Counted from the stretch's first letter, positions 34,534 to 47,689 are shown. The stretch: 64,000 nt of DNA from Embiotoca jacksoni (GCA_022577435.1 JAKOON010000007.1:5786926-5850925); one strand, 5' to 3'. The notes: generated by a model not told the origin, from the sequence alone. Made by a program: numbers and translations.

Positions 34534-37406
34534 CTGCAGAAAACACAGGACAGAAAAAAAATGGTGTAAGTGTTGCTTTCATCTTAGTTACAGAAAAGAT
34601 GTTCATTTCAATCTCCATCAAGGCATAAGGGGAATTCTTTGCAACCATCATTGAGTCAAAGTAATCAACCCCGGCCAATTGAAATCTTCCTTTCATCAAG
34701 ACATGCTTGGTACAAATTTCCTCAGACCAGGGAGACAATTTCAGGCAGCAGTGCGAGGTGAGGAAAACTGATGGCACATATTTGTAGCGTAGTGCCCTCC
34801 GTTTTATTGGGTTGCACGTAGAAAATACTGGCAATTTGTCAGTGCTCATCTACCCAGAGTGTGAACTGTCTTCCCTAAGAGTTGTATATTCAGTGAGTGA
34901 ACGGAGACCCCATGCACGCTGCAACGTGCAGCGATTAGGAACCGACAAACTCCCAGCAAAAAGATACCAACAACCAGATCGTGCCTCTCACATCGATGGC
35001 CAGAATTTTCCCTTGTTTTTCCGAGTTATTTTGCAAGTTAACCTCACCTTGAATATTCTGTTCAACCTATGTCGTTTATGTTCTGAATGAAAAAAATACG
35101 GAGACTGTTCATGCTACAACAGATCCCCAATGACGCTGCCCTCAGGCATACACAGAAGAATATTATAGGAAACCAAGGGAAATCTGTTTTGAGCGGAGCT
35201 ATACTACTGTCAATCATATTCAATGATCCATCCCAGACAAACAAAAATACTCTTTGTGTGTGATTATTTTTTACCAAAAAGTCCAACAATTTTCTCAAAT
35301 CAATCATTTCAATTGAACTTCATCTCCTCAATAAAGTCCATTCTGTGGAGTATATTCACCAGAGGCTGCATGGGTTCACATCACACTTACACATTTTAAA
35401 CTACAATTCGGCTTCAAGGCAGTGAGATAAAATCACCCACGTTGATGACAGGGAAACTTTCCCCCTTCAGCAGATGAATGTGAAAACAACGTTCTAGTTC
35501 CAAGGAACGAAAAAGCAAAGCACATTTTTGAATGGACGGGACCCTAGATCACATTTTAATGTGGGTTCACTGAAAAGCCAGAGCGTGCACCGTCCCGCTG
35601 TCAAAGGAAAAAATGAAAAAAAAATACGATAAATATATCCTATGTGAGACTTGATATCAGCAGATTCTTAATATTGAAGGGTCACTAGGAAAACTGATGT
35701 GACGCTAATTGTTTTTGTGTGAGCAGTGTGATTTTTCACCGAGAACTGTTTCCGACGGTCATTTCAAACACAGGCTCTTGCTTGGACGGCCCATGACCCC
35801 TCGGACCCCGGCCGGTCCCCAGTAGGCTCATTCAGCAATCCATCCATGAAGCAATCAGCTGTGACTGCTCAAATGATCTTTTATTAGCCGGAGTCAGTGT
35901 GTTCTGTGTTGATTAAGTCATGCACAGCACTGGGTGACTGGAGATGAGCTTAAGTTTGGTGGATTGCTTATATAGTTAAAAAAAAAAAAAAAAAAAAAAA
36001 AAATGTATAACTGGATGGTTAATTATCTATGGTCCATGCAGCTTTAGACACTTATCACTCCTAAATTAAGACATGAAGTCCCACCCATCCCACTCGGAAT
36101 ACAAACCACAGGTAGCCAGGCACGCAATTATGAATAACAAGTAAATCCAGCTTTGTTTCATCCGAGAACAAACATTTGAAACACTACATCGGGCACACGC
36201 ACGGCAGAGCAGCCCCTCGTATGTAGGTAGAGGTGAGCGCAGACGAGCGCATCTGCAAGTAAATGAGACGACTACAAAAGGGACTATGCAAAAAAAAAAA
36301 AAAAAAAAAAAAAAAGCTTTTGGGGGAATGGAAATGCATCACCCTCGAGTCAGTGAAACATAACGAAGATGAGGCACATAATGACTGACACACCAATCTC
36401 TGCTGGAATCTGCGAGAAGGGATCCAGCGATGCAGATACGGCTCTGTGCGAGGAGGGTCTGCATACATTACCGTACAACAGTTGCTTACAGCTAGTTTTG
36501 TCTTTGTGCTGCGATCGCGGTCTGCTCCGCCACAGCGTTTGAATTCATCCGCTCTGATGTAGGCCAGTAAATGTAGGCAGTAGTCCGCGCACACGCCGTG
36601 GGCGACCCTGCTCAGACGAAACAAAGTCAAGCCTGGAAATACCTTTGAGAACAACAACAACAAAAAAAAAAAAACAACAACAACAAAAAAAGACTGCCTC
36701 GAAAGAAAGCAAATCATTCTGTTTGTAGCCCACTTCCACCGGTCAGCTCGCTGTCCAAGCCCACGGCACAGAAAGACACACGTCCCAATGTCATATCGGG
36801 AAAGTGCACGATGCTTGTTGTGGCACCGGGGCACTCACAAAACAACACGTTTCCCTCCGTTATAAATATCAGCCGGGGGGGGAGAAAAAAAAAACACAAA
36901 AAAAACTCCGGAGAGCTCCGGGGTCGCTCTCTCTCTCTCTGTCTCTCTCGCTGGAGATGGCGAACAGTCACCATAATGAGAGAATGGCAACTGGCTCTCA
37001 GGTGATCGGTCCATCTGCAGGCAAACACGGGCACTAACTGAACAGAAAGGCTGCTCTCCCCTCTGAACCTTGTCTAAATAACGTGGAGCGGAAGGGATTG
37101 ACGTGTTTTGAGATAAAAAAAAAAAAAAAAAAAAAGAAAGACGGATGTTGGGGGGGGGGGGAGAGAGAGAGAAATTATAGCAAGTGACAGGAGAGATTCC
37201 CCCCCCCCCCCCCATCGAGTGCCTGGCTGGGCTGCGACGTGGGAGCACAATGTGTCACATCTCCGCCTGATAAGGTAAGTCAACATCAATGGAAGCAGAG
37301 CAAAACAAACTCAACTCCCGACCACCATCACCCGCAAACCTGTGCTATAAGTGACACAACTTATTACACGGGCTCGTGCTGGTTGGTGCAAGTGGCCGCG
37401 GAAAAG

Positions 37407-37445
<39 letters not shown>

Positions 37446-38340
37446 GGGGGCAAACAATATATTTAAGTCCGCTGACCACCACCTCCAGCACGGGGGAGGC
37501 TTCCAGCTCCATGCGCCGCGGAGTCTCCGCGGAGCCCTCGCACTCCTCGCGGTGGTTTTACATGTTCAGGCAGGCTACTGTTATTTATCCCCCGGCCCGA
37601 CCTAACGTGAAGTGCTCCCTTAGTCTCTCTTATCGGCCCTTTTGGCTGGACCGACTGAGCCACTTCGCCGTTGAAAGGCATTCACCGAGCCCCGGACCCC
37701 ACCGAGCCCGTCCTCTCCTCTCTCTCCTCTCTCCCCTCTCCTCTCTCCTCTCCGGCCCCCCTCTTCTGAGACTCTATCCGAAATATTGAATAAATCCCGA
37801 GCTAATCAGCAGGCGAGATAAAAAAAAAAAAAAAAAAAAAAGACGTCTAATGACACAAACAGTTACAAACCCCGCTCGTCCAGATGGCATGTGTACGACG
37901 TACAAGGCACGACTGTGGTACGGCCGCCGTCCAAGCCTTTCGCCTGTGCCGTCCGTGGCTGCTCACTAATCTCGACGGTTTTCGGTTCTAAAAGTCCAGG
38001 GGGGGGGAGGGAGGGAGGAGAGGGAGGAGGGGAGGGGAGGGGGCAAGAGGGAGGGAGGGAGGGAGGGAGGGGGGGGGCGTCAAGACAGTCCGTTCTCCAG
38101 TGTGGTGGGAGAGAGAGCGAGGAGAGAGAGGGGCTGAAGGGTGACTGTGACGGCATGGGAGATGTAGTGCTCGGCTATCCACGCCCAGGATTAGACGCTG
38201 GAGAGGCTGGGAGCGGTGACGACTGCAAGTACCGGCATGCAACGCGAGCTCCAGCCGCTCAAGGGGAATAAGGGAGAGGGTGAGAGGAGGAGGAGGAGGA
38301 GGAGGGGTGTGTGGGGGGGGGGGGAGACAGATCGCGACCA
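34534..38340 (-). promoter_or_regulatory. bcorl1 upstream region with a CpG- and homopolymer-rich candidate promoter
   Basis: No open frame here resembles a protein. From about 36.4 to 38.3 kb the sequence becomes rich in CpG and in extreme homopolymer and purine/pyrimidine runs: A runs near 35980, 36290, 37116, 37408 and 37820; G or C runs near 37150, 37200 and 37438; and a GGGA-repeat block at 37999-38078. This composition, plus its position upstream of the first bcorl1 exons, suggests a promoter. No TATA box or transcription start can be assigned with confidence. Confidence 0.45.
37999..38078 (+). repeat. G-rich (GGGA)n tract with G-quadruplex potential
   Basis: More than a dozen runs of three or more G, separated by one or two bases, in an 80-base purine-only stretch apart from one C. 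A second, shorter tract (GGA repeats then a G12 run) lies at 38281-38325. Confidence 0.85.
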
Positions 38341-40283
38341 AAGAGTGTAACGGTGCGCTAAACTAACAAGGCTCATCGGGGTAACGAAGTAATGAACTGT
38401 GTTTGTTTTTGTTTTTGAAAACAAAGGAGGCTCCGAGTACCGGCGACTGTCTGTCTGCGTTTCGGTGTCCGGCAAGTCAATTAACAGTCAGCTGTGGGTG
38501 ATGGTTTCTAAATGGCATTGCCAAAATATATTAAGAAAAAAAAAAAAAAAAAAAAGAGTGAGAGCGGTTTGGGTCTGTTGCAGGGGAATTAACAAGGAGG
38601 AAGCAAGACTGTTGGAGGCGGATCAGGCTGCTAAAGCTTGGAGGAGATGGGGGGGTGGGGGGGGGGGGAATTTCTACTGATTTCTGCGGAGCATTTTCAA
38701 ACATAAAACCATGTGAGGCATCAAAGAAGTTGTAGTCATGTTAGATGATGTGATGGATCTAACTTCACTACTCTCACGAGGTTGAGCTTCAAACACAGCT
38801 CCGACCTCCATCAGCTCATTTGTATTAAGAGCCCCGGAAAGACACAACTTTTGCTTCCAAGGTGACAAAGGAGTCTTTTGCAAAAATTTCCACTTGTGTG
38901 TTCTCAGCGTTGATATTAAACAAGCTGTATGATTATTTCCACATTGCTTTTAAACCAAAAGCCATATTATCAACCTGTAGAGCCAGAATTATTTTCCTCA
39001 CAAGACATATTGCCCCCCAAATTGTCACCGAAAAGCAGTAAAAAGCACAATTAATCCGACAATAACTAAAAGACAAATCATATTTCATGGCAGCTTTCCT
39101 TCCCTTGGGAGGACATTCGCCTCGTACATATTGTCGACAATGAAGTGGGCTGAATAAATTCACACTGAAACCTGGGTTTTCACGCTTCCCTTGATTTGGG
39201 CCAGGCCTTTATAGTCCGATGCTGTAAAACACAACTGCTAATAAACACTTATAATGAATATATGAACAAAGACATGCCTCTTCATTTCCCTGTCATTCAC
39301 TTCTTGCAGTGCCATGTGTGTCAAAACCACATTTCCTGTAACTGGTTGGGTCAGGTTTTAACTGGATTCATGATTTTCTACAGAGAAGTGGTTTTGAGAT
39401 AAGTTCAGAGCAGAACTACAGTTTGGATGAAGGCGTATCTTAGCCCCCAGCTTCCTATCCCATATTTTTGGAGGAAAACCAAGACAGCAGAGCCGATTCA
39501 GGAGGACAACAGAACTGCGCTGAGGTCAAGCCGAAATTGACCAGGATCCTTTACAAATGCGAGACACAGCCATGAAGAAGGAACGGCTCTAAAGGTAATA
39601 CGATGTTCAGTGGAAGCTCTCCTGAAGATATAATGTGCCGCATTTGTGACAGAATAAAATCTACTTTACTTCTTACAACTTTTTCTTTATTTTCAGTTTC
39701 ACACTGAAATGCAGCCAAACAAAGGCATGGCGGTTATATATGTGTGTGTGTGTGTGTAGCAGCAGCTTATGTTGTGAGGTGAAGGACACCACATATGCAA
39801 CTTCCAGTCATACGCAGACAAACAAAAGTTTGAGATACTGTCTGTAGAGCAGAGGATTTGCACTTGCCTGGTTCTCCCCCAAAGATAAACAACCACAGGA
39901 TATTTAGCTCTCTTCCTCTATAATCACATTTACGCACAGTGGTTAAGCAGCACAGGTTACCCTGCTGTAATTAGGCCACTTGTCTTACCTGAATCCTGAA
40001 AGCAGTGCAGGCCTGCTGTTTACAAGGGTATCCGCTCCTCTAGGCCAACAGATTTCCTACTTTTCTCAACACTTGCGGTGGTGAGGAAATAACCGTGCAC
40101 ACACGCGTACACGCGCACACAGCGAGGCTGACATCGTCGTGTGACTGAAAGAGTTTGTTTACTACCACGCGTGATCCCGCGTCGTTCCCGGCCACCACGG
40201 CGGTGCAGGACAACGATCCTGTCCATCCGCTGAGCACAGCGAGCAGAAACTATTTCGCCGCTTCCCTATCGCGGAGTGGATCG

Positions 40284-40328
<45 letters not shown>

Positions 40329-40785
40329 CCTCTAACATGCCCTTCGCCATTCGCTCAGTAATGGCTGCGTGCAAAGCAGCCAAATCGTTGACAGATGGCC
40401 AAATGTGAAATTGGGAACCAAAAAACGCCGATCAGTTTAAAAAAAAAAAAAAAAAAAGAAAAAGAAAGGGGGAGAAACGTGTCGGCGCAAGGCAGGAGTA
40501 TCACAAAGTCGGCAGCTGACACATCGCATTGTGTCTGAGCCGGGGTAACCCGGAGACCTCAACGACCGCGCAGGAGCTATCCCGGTAGTGACCGGCTGCT
40601 CGGGGCTTCACCAATTATAGACGAGTTTGGTTCACAGGCTCCACATCGGATGTCTGAAGCTGTGGGGTTAAAAAACTTGGTATGCATGCAATTATAAATC
40701 TATCGAGCGGGGATGTGGTATTCCGCACATGCACTGTGACAACTGCGATAGCACAGATGAAGGCACGTTGTTTATTTCGCAGGCC

Positions 40786-40819
<34 letters not shown>

Positions 40820-42900
40820 TATGTCGTCTTCAAAGTGGGCATATATGGTAATCTATCTGCGAGTCATATTGGAGATTATCGACCCCGTTTAGGCCGCCAT
40901 GCTTCCGAGCGACGAGGATGTCCCGTCTAAGTTCGTGGTTCACCTGGTCAATATTGAATGTCGAGGTTGGGAAGGCGGCGGGAGGTGAACGCTGAAGTCA
41001 AAATCCAGCGCATTATTCTTCCATCTTGTATAAGTGATGAATTATTCTACAGTAAACGAAGGGAGGATGGCAGCCGATCACAGAAACAGTCAAGGGTGAT
41101 GTTCTTATTTTCCAGGTTAATGGATGGCCCGATGCGCCGTCCACATAATATCTATCTGAAATGGAAATTGAACACTTCACATTTAGTTCCTGTGTCAGCG
41201 TTTGGCCAGCCGACTGCATCCACAGCCCGGCACGCATGGACAGCAGACTCATGGATGTCATCTCGGTACACAACTTGGCTGTCCATACATGTGACACGAG
41301 CCTACATATTGCTGTGGGATAACAGCGAAACATAGCCGCAACTACTGCGGCTCCTGCAAGACACCAACAACTATAAAATGCAGATATCCAGGTCAAAGTT
41401 TGGCAGAGTTTTACTCGCCCTCAATAGCGTTGTGCAATGCCCCCTTTAATGCCCCCTGCTCGCCCGTAACGCCTTTGTTATTAGTAATCGCATGGTATTG
41501 CACCGTCTTACCTTGCGCTCCGAGCTGTCTACAACCACAAAGCCTGCACACAGCGCAACAAGCTATTGTTGTGTCTACAGAGTCTTCGGTGCGGGGCCAA
41601 GGAGGTGATTTTGAAGTAGGATGAAGACAGTATGCAATTTTGGCTTGTCCTCGCGATCTTCCCTTATTGCCAGTTTTCGGTCTGCAGCAGCTGGAGATGA
41701 AAATCGCGCACCCTGGGTCCTAGCGCCGGATAAAGCCCTACAGGTGAATAACAAACAGACTGATGCTCGGTGGGCTCCGGTCTTTAATCGCAGGCTTTGC
41801 TGGAGTCAGACGTATTGACCAGACTCTCTCGCTTTTTACCCACAAAGATTCAAAGATGTAGGTATTCTGGAGGGCACTTAAAAAAAAAAAGACGTGATAA
41901 ACTGTAGCTAAATTTTAAATAAGCGTGCCCTCAAGTGCAATTACGCAGACCATGCATTACTTTAACAATATAATAATGGTCTGAGGCTGAAAGCTGTTCT
42001 TTGGACTTGCGCACAGTCCTGACCAGCCCAGTTAGCCTCACGGTGGCTCACTGCAGACTGATTTAATTTCTAACCAAGCCATCCAGCTAATTGTAGATTT
42101 TCATGTTTTAAAAAAAAAAAAAAGATAAATATATAAATGTTTAAATCAAAGTGTCCAAAAACTGCCAGGTGCACCCACAAGTCAAACTTTGAGAACAATT
42201 GCATTCAATGTTTAATATTTTGTCACCATGGCTGGAGAGTGGACCGGTCCAGCACAGATTCAGAGAGCATCTGTTTGTCATAAATCAAAACTTGTTGAAA
42301 AGTCAAAGAGTTCAGTGAGTATTAAGGATGACATAGTGATGTGTAAGGCTCAGTGTCTTTCAACATTGAACATCCACCCATACAGCTTCTGATCTATTAT
42401 TTATTTTTTCGCTACAAAGAGCTTCACAGTTTAGACAGTGAAGCTGCATTATATCTGGTCAAGCAGTTCAAAGTTCTGTTTAAAGCACAGGCCTATGTAA
42501 CCTGCACCTGTTTATTTTGGTTGATTTCAAATATTGCAGATATAACAACTGTATCAATATTGTTATATCAGCTGGTAAATACTGAAGTTTTACACGTTTT
42601 GAAACAGTATCGCCACATAGGTTGTTCGTCACCTGATCAAAATAGCTCTGTATATTATAAGTTGTGTGAGAAAAGCTCATGAGCCACTCAAATATCAGTA
42701 TCTGCCTCACATATCTTGTTTTATGTGTGTTGTACAGCATTTTCAACGATACTTTTAGAGAGGTGTATCATTGTGAATTTGCTGAGGCAGGAAGAGCTGG
42801 ACATGAGCTAGACAGCCTCTATTTCCTGTGTGAATGAATTGGAGGTTCAGGGCTAGTTTTCAAACAGCAGCGGCACTTGAGAGTGATGGTCAGTCTACAA
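38341..42900. other. Intergenic stretch, possibly with far-upstream bcorl1 exons
   Basis: No recognisable protein-coding gene. CpG-containing sequence returns at about 40.0-41.8 kb. Strong minus-strand donors are at 39988 (CAG/GTAAGA) and 41511 (CAAG/GTAAGAC), which could end non-coding first exons of bcorl1. A compound (GT)n(GA)n microsatellite is at 40285-40328, and a T28-type run at 40789-40816. A short plus-strand frame with an ideal initiation context is at 40899. Confidence 0.4.
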
Positions 42901-42909
42901 AATGTTGGA

Positions 42910-43060
42910 GAATGTGGTGGCCTAATGGTGAAGTTTTGCCTCATAACGGAGATTGTTCGATTCCCGCTCAGTTGACGTTTGTTGCATGTCATACCTCCCT
43001 CTTTCTTCCTGTTTCCTGTGTCTCTCTGGACAGTCACCTGTTAAAATAACAAGCCAAGAT
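42910..43060 (+). mobile_element. tRNA-derived SINE
   Basis: An internal polymerase III promoter is visible: an A-box-like TGGCCTAATGG (42918-42928) and a B-box GTTCGATTCC (42955-42964) at the correct spacing. A pyrimidine-rich body follows (TTGCATGTCATACCTCCCTC, CTGTTTCCTGTGTCTC). This is the layout of teleost tRNA-related SINEs with a LINE-like tail. The tail is decayed and target duplications were not resolved. Confidence 0.7.
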
Positions 43061-45280
43061 AAAAATATGCACGGGCAGCATGGGGGCCTCTACGCCCCAA
43101 ATGTCACACAACCGAATCACATAGACAGTGTCTGACATCATGTGTCGACATGCCAGCCAGTCCGTGGAGAACAAAAGCTGAATATTTTGCTTTCTAAAGT
43201 AAACCTCGACAAATGTATTATTTTTTCTAATGAATCACAGACCCTAAAAGTGTCTAAAGAGACTTTATGTATAGTTACCAGATCAGAAACAGCTATTTCT
43301 TGTTCTCTTGGTAACATGACACAAAGGAACGAGACAAGACGAACCACAGCGGATCTTCCAAAAGGACAAATATAGATGTTGGGCAAAACACTGCAGCAAA
43401 AGAAACAGTCTAATCATCATCAGTGACATAGATGCACATAACACTGCCAACGTCTAGTTTTCTTCTCTTTCTTTGTTTAAAGCTTCGGCTGGAATTACAC
43501 ACAGATGTCTTCCAGAGAAACCTGTGCCTGAAGTTTGAGGTCAGGTCATCCTGACAATTTAGTAATGGTTTAAGTCAGTGAACAAATTAGGAACGCTGTT
43601 AAAGAGTTAAAGGCCCAGATTGGCCATGACAGAAACCTCCCAGTAAACCTGCCAGTAATGGACACGGCCTCCAATAAAGTCGTGTTTAAACCATCTTCCA
43701 CTGCAGGATGACCTGTGCAAGCTGGTTATTTGAGACACTGTCAGTGACTAAACTAACCCAAAACACAAAAAGACACATGTATACATGTACCCACCCTGAT
43801 TTTGTGTAGTCATGCAATAGCGATGATTTAATATGCCAAGCTTTGGAAATATTTGCCTCTGATATTTCTAATGACATTCCAATACAATGAGGTAAATTTA
43901 GTTTATGTAAATGAACCATGAAAACATCAAAAGCAACATGACTTTCCAGAAACAGGGCTCTGGTCACTGTGGTTAATCTACAGACGTTGCCGTGAGCAAT
44001 TGTCACAGGAAATACTGTACTTTGGACTGATGGAACAGATCATATGGAAACTGTTGACAGTGACGTCTGAAGATTATCCCGAGAAACTGGGACACTGCAG
44101 CCGAACTTTTTGTAAAGTTTTTTTTAGTAGCACAAATAAAAGCATATTTATCGTCATTTTACCTGGGTGGGGTCTAAAGCGTCAGACAGGACCGACCAAA
44201 AACACTCGGCTAGACACCACTGCAACGGAGTGATAAAACGTATGCGAGTAATTCTGATGACCTGACTCTTTATTCCAGATTTTGTTTCCGAGGAAGAAGA
44301 GACCCGAGTGGAAGAGCAAGATGGCATCCCAGAATGCGGATACTGCTGAAGCCACTAATAAAAAAAAAGGCTCGTGCTCTCTGTGTCGACTGAGTCTACA
44401 CAAGCTCAGGCTCTCTGCAGGGTCGATAGAGTCATTGGAATCACAAGTGTTTCCAAGACGATGGCCATCAAAATGGCATCAGGTCAAAGGCGTCAAACGG
44501 TGAAGCTCGTGTCCTGTTAAAACTGGGAACACACTGCACAGTTGTAAGTCCCACTGTAACAACAGTTCAATTGCTATGGCTGATTTTCAAGATTGTAGAA
44601 CGTCTGCACTGGTCTGCAACAAACAAGGCAGGCTACCATTGACAGTGGCAACACCTCATCATGAACGTAAAGTCTTTAACCTCTTTAAAGCTCGGTTTAT
44701 TCCAAGTAGTCATTACGAATACAAACACATTCAACTTTGTTCGTCATTAAGACAGCTGTTACTCGTGTTGTTACTGTTCACAGAGACTCCAGTCTGCAGT
44801 GTAGTCCGACACACTTCACTGGAAACCACAGAATAACCATTTCACCTGTCTCTCTGTCTTGCTAATTGCCAACACGTGTACTTTCTACCACTCCCTCTGT
44901 TTTGGCAGGTTGGTTAAATAATGTTTAACCGTTTGTATTATTGATTCAGTTCTGTTCCTGGGAGCAACACTAGTTCACAAAAAGCAGGCAGCCGAATGCA
45001 ACGGTCTGAATGGGGTAAACAAAGGTACACTATGGAAGATTTGACCACAAGCAATATGGAGCAATATTTTCATACGTGGGTCATGCTGTGTTTCTATTGT
45101 GCAAGCGCATGAGGACACACGTGCATATGCACCCGATGTGTTTAAAAGGTGCCCACCGACCAGTGGAGTTTTATTGTGAACAAAGAAAAGTTGTGTTTTA
45201 CGTTTAGTGTTCCTCTAAAAATACATGTCAGATGCATTTTTAACCATTTGCAAAACTAATTTGTGACGTGTTTTAAATCC
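43061..45280. other. Gene-free intergenic stretch
   Basis: No gene is recognised. A strong acceptor-like site (TCTTTATTCCAG, ending 44278) precedes a 74-codon frame with a good initiation context (AAGATGG at 44319), but no partner exon was found. The rest shows nothing distinctive. Confidence 0.4.
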
Positions 45281-45289
45281 AGCATCGTT

Positions 45290-45930
45290 TATATCTGTGG
45301 GTGTTTCTGAATTTCAGGGCTGCATCCTTGGTAAGTGCATTTCCAGGATGCCACATCATCAAATCAAGACTGTTCCAATGTAAATCATAAAAAATCTGAT
45401 CTAATAGAGCACTTTTGCCCCTTAGAGGTCTCAAAGAGAGAATTTTTACTTTCCATTCACCCACTCACGCACTGATGGTAACAGAGTTACCATGCAAGGT
45501 GCTCGCCTGCCATCGAGAGCATACTGTGTCAACTTCTGTCTTTGCAGTGCGGACTGGAGGAGGTGGGGATCAAACCGCCAACTCTGCCATTAGTGGACAA
45601 CCCGTTCTGAGTCCAATGAATTTTCAAGGATGCATCAGGTGTATCCTCGGGGTCCTTAAAACACTCACGATCTTCTGCGCTCATGTAAGATCCTGTACTG
45701 TATGTGAATGTGCAATGACGCACCCCCTGAATATAAGGACTAACACAGCAATAGGAGGCGATAATGCTCCGCCTGGTTGTTTTTCACCTTTGAAAGGAAG
45801 AATGACGAACACCTGACATTATGTGTTCTCTGAATGCTACGAAGGGGTTTTGCCTCGTCTCTGAAGAACCCAACTTGGAGGGACCTGTCCTACCACGGAC
45901 GCATCCTTGAGATTGACAAACACCCCATGT
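45290..45930. repeat. Probable decayed DNA-transposon segment
   Basis: Inverted wording is visible: TTCAAGGATGCATC at about 45629 and GACGCATCCTTGAGATTG at about 45899. A further GCTGCATCCTTGG lies near 45322. The phrase GGTGGGGATCAAACCGCCAA resembles a repeat common in fish genomes. The 133-codon frame across it is therefore unlikely to be a gene. Confidence 0.4.
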
Positions 45931-46669
45931 TTTAGTTACGAGGAAACATCTTCCTTCTTTTTTTTTTGTTTACAAATTGCTGAATTTCTTGGAGCAATAT
46001 TGCCACGTGTAAATCAGTGATATATTGTGTAGCAGCAGGAATGTGAATTATGTTATCCGCCTGCATGTGCACATACACACATATGTGCTTCCTCATGTGC
46101 AGTTTGTTCACGGCATAAACAAAACGGGGGCCCCATTTAGACACTCAGAGGTCAAAAACCTTTACAGTCCTGGTTGGTTTCACCCTAATAAACCCACTGA
46201 CAGCTGGTGAAGGAAACACCATAACAAACTCAGCAGTGAACCAATAAAGGCAACAACAAGTCTGCAAGCAAATGCAAAATATTTAAAAGAAATCGTCTTA
46301 ACAAATGTTTCATGAGGAAGTAACGCACTGCGTGTTTGTTCCTCGTCAAGGATATATGCAATGTGAAACACTGAATGTCAGCATAACTTTGTTTCCAAGA
46401 AAACTCTCGAGGGCACCTTTAAGGTCATTCCATCTGTTGAGATTCACTACCACAAACTTTAATCTGTTAAAAAAAATGTAATAATAAAATTGTAAGAAAT
46501 AATTGGATCAGCAGGATCTCAAATGTGTGGTCTAACATATTGCATATCGCGTCACCTCATGTAACACCATGTGAACACTGAGTAATCGTAAATTACTATT
46601 TAGAAACCACTTACTCTGTTGTAAAATATGTTTCTACAACTATATTGTTTACAAGAGAGCTTAAACAGA

Positions 46670-46920
46670 AAACTAATCAATTAGTTAATTGACAGATAAT
46701 TAAACGACATAAAATTTCATGATCAGTTAATCCCTTAACTCGTTAATCAAACTCAAATGCCAAACATGATCGGTTTCCTGTTTTTCAACCGTGTGTATTT
46801 TCTACTTTTACTTGAAGGTTTTTACTCTGTTGGTCAGACAAGATAAGCTATTTGAAGATATGACAATGGGCTTCGGGAAATTGGGTCGGACGTTGTTGTC
46901 TGACATTGATTTAAGTAAGG
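46670..46920 (+). repeat. Dispersed 'TTAATCGAT'-type repeat, sense copy
   Basis: CAATTAGTTAATTGACAGATAATTAA, CTCAAATGCCAAACATGATC, TCTGTTGGTCAGACAAGATA and CTTCGGGAAATTG follow the order of a ubiquitous teleost repeat. Antisense relatives in this window are at 26330-26600 and 30335-30475. Confidence 0.6.
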
Positions 46921-47626
46921 AAATACTCATCTGATTAACTGCAAATGAAAACAAAAGACAGATGCAGCCCTCCACTTACATGACATGGTTCCTATTCATT
47001 CTTAAGTTGTATTTAAACTCTAAATATGATCCTGGACTGCTCTCTAGTATCACACACAAATAATAGTAGGGCAAATTCAGAGTCTGTTGCATAGATCTAG
47101 CATGTCCTGAATTTTGATCCTGCCCACATATGAATCCGTGTATTCACTCTGGGCCGCTGTGTCGGAGCCAGGATCGGTGAGAATACAAGCTCGGGCTGGC
47201 TCTCAAGGTGCGCTATTGTACCCCACATGATAAACAGATGCAGCTGTCATCCCCACGTTTTCTAGCACAGCGTCACTGCCCTTCCCTCGTTCGCATCTTT
47301 AGGGATGCTGGAGTCAAAATGGCTAAACATGGAAGAAACATATGTTTTGCTGTTCGGAAAAATTTGGTTTTGGAACATTTTCATGGTATAATGTGAATGA
47401 AGCATTTCCCATGCGAAAACTTCCACATATTTTTCCCAACATGTGGTAAACATGTGCCATACATGTGAGCACATGTGTCCGTGTGGAAAACATGGGAAAC
47501 CTTGTGTTTTTTTCTGCAAGGGGTTTCCTAATTGAGGAGTCTTAATGTGAGCATCAATCAGTGACAAACACACTCAAAGCCCACTACTTCAGTGAAGGGG
47601 TGGGGGTGTGCATGCAGTGTGTGTTT

Positions 47627-47633
<7 letters not shown>

Positions 47634-47688
<55 letters not shown>
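47634..47688. repeat. (GT)n microsatellite
   Basis: About 27 uninterrupted GT units, preceded by an imperfect GT-rich stretch. Confidence 0.95.

Positions 47689-47689
<1 letters not shown>

Noticed and set aside
36184..36834. 216-codon minus frame upstream of bcorl1
   Set aside because: It runs through A20+ tracts giving poly-Phe and poly-Val/Leu, so it is an artefact of homopolymers.
37863..38341. Pro/Ser/Leu-rich frames of about 100-126 codons on both strands
   Set aside because: They are encoded by the GGGA/CCCT purine tract. The composition is simple-sequence, not protein-like.
40958..41396. Overlapping 125- and 127-codon frames on opposite strands
   Set aside because: No similarity recognised and no codon-level signal favouring one strand. 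The region is more likely 5' regulatory sequence or UTR.
45415..45816. 133-codon plus frame
   Set aside because: It spans sequence that looks like a decayed transposon with inverted repeats, and contains no known domain.
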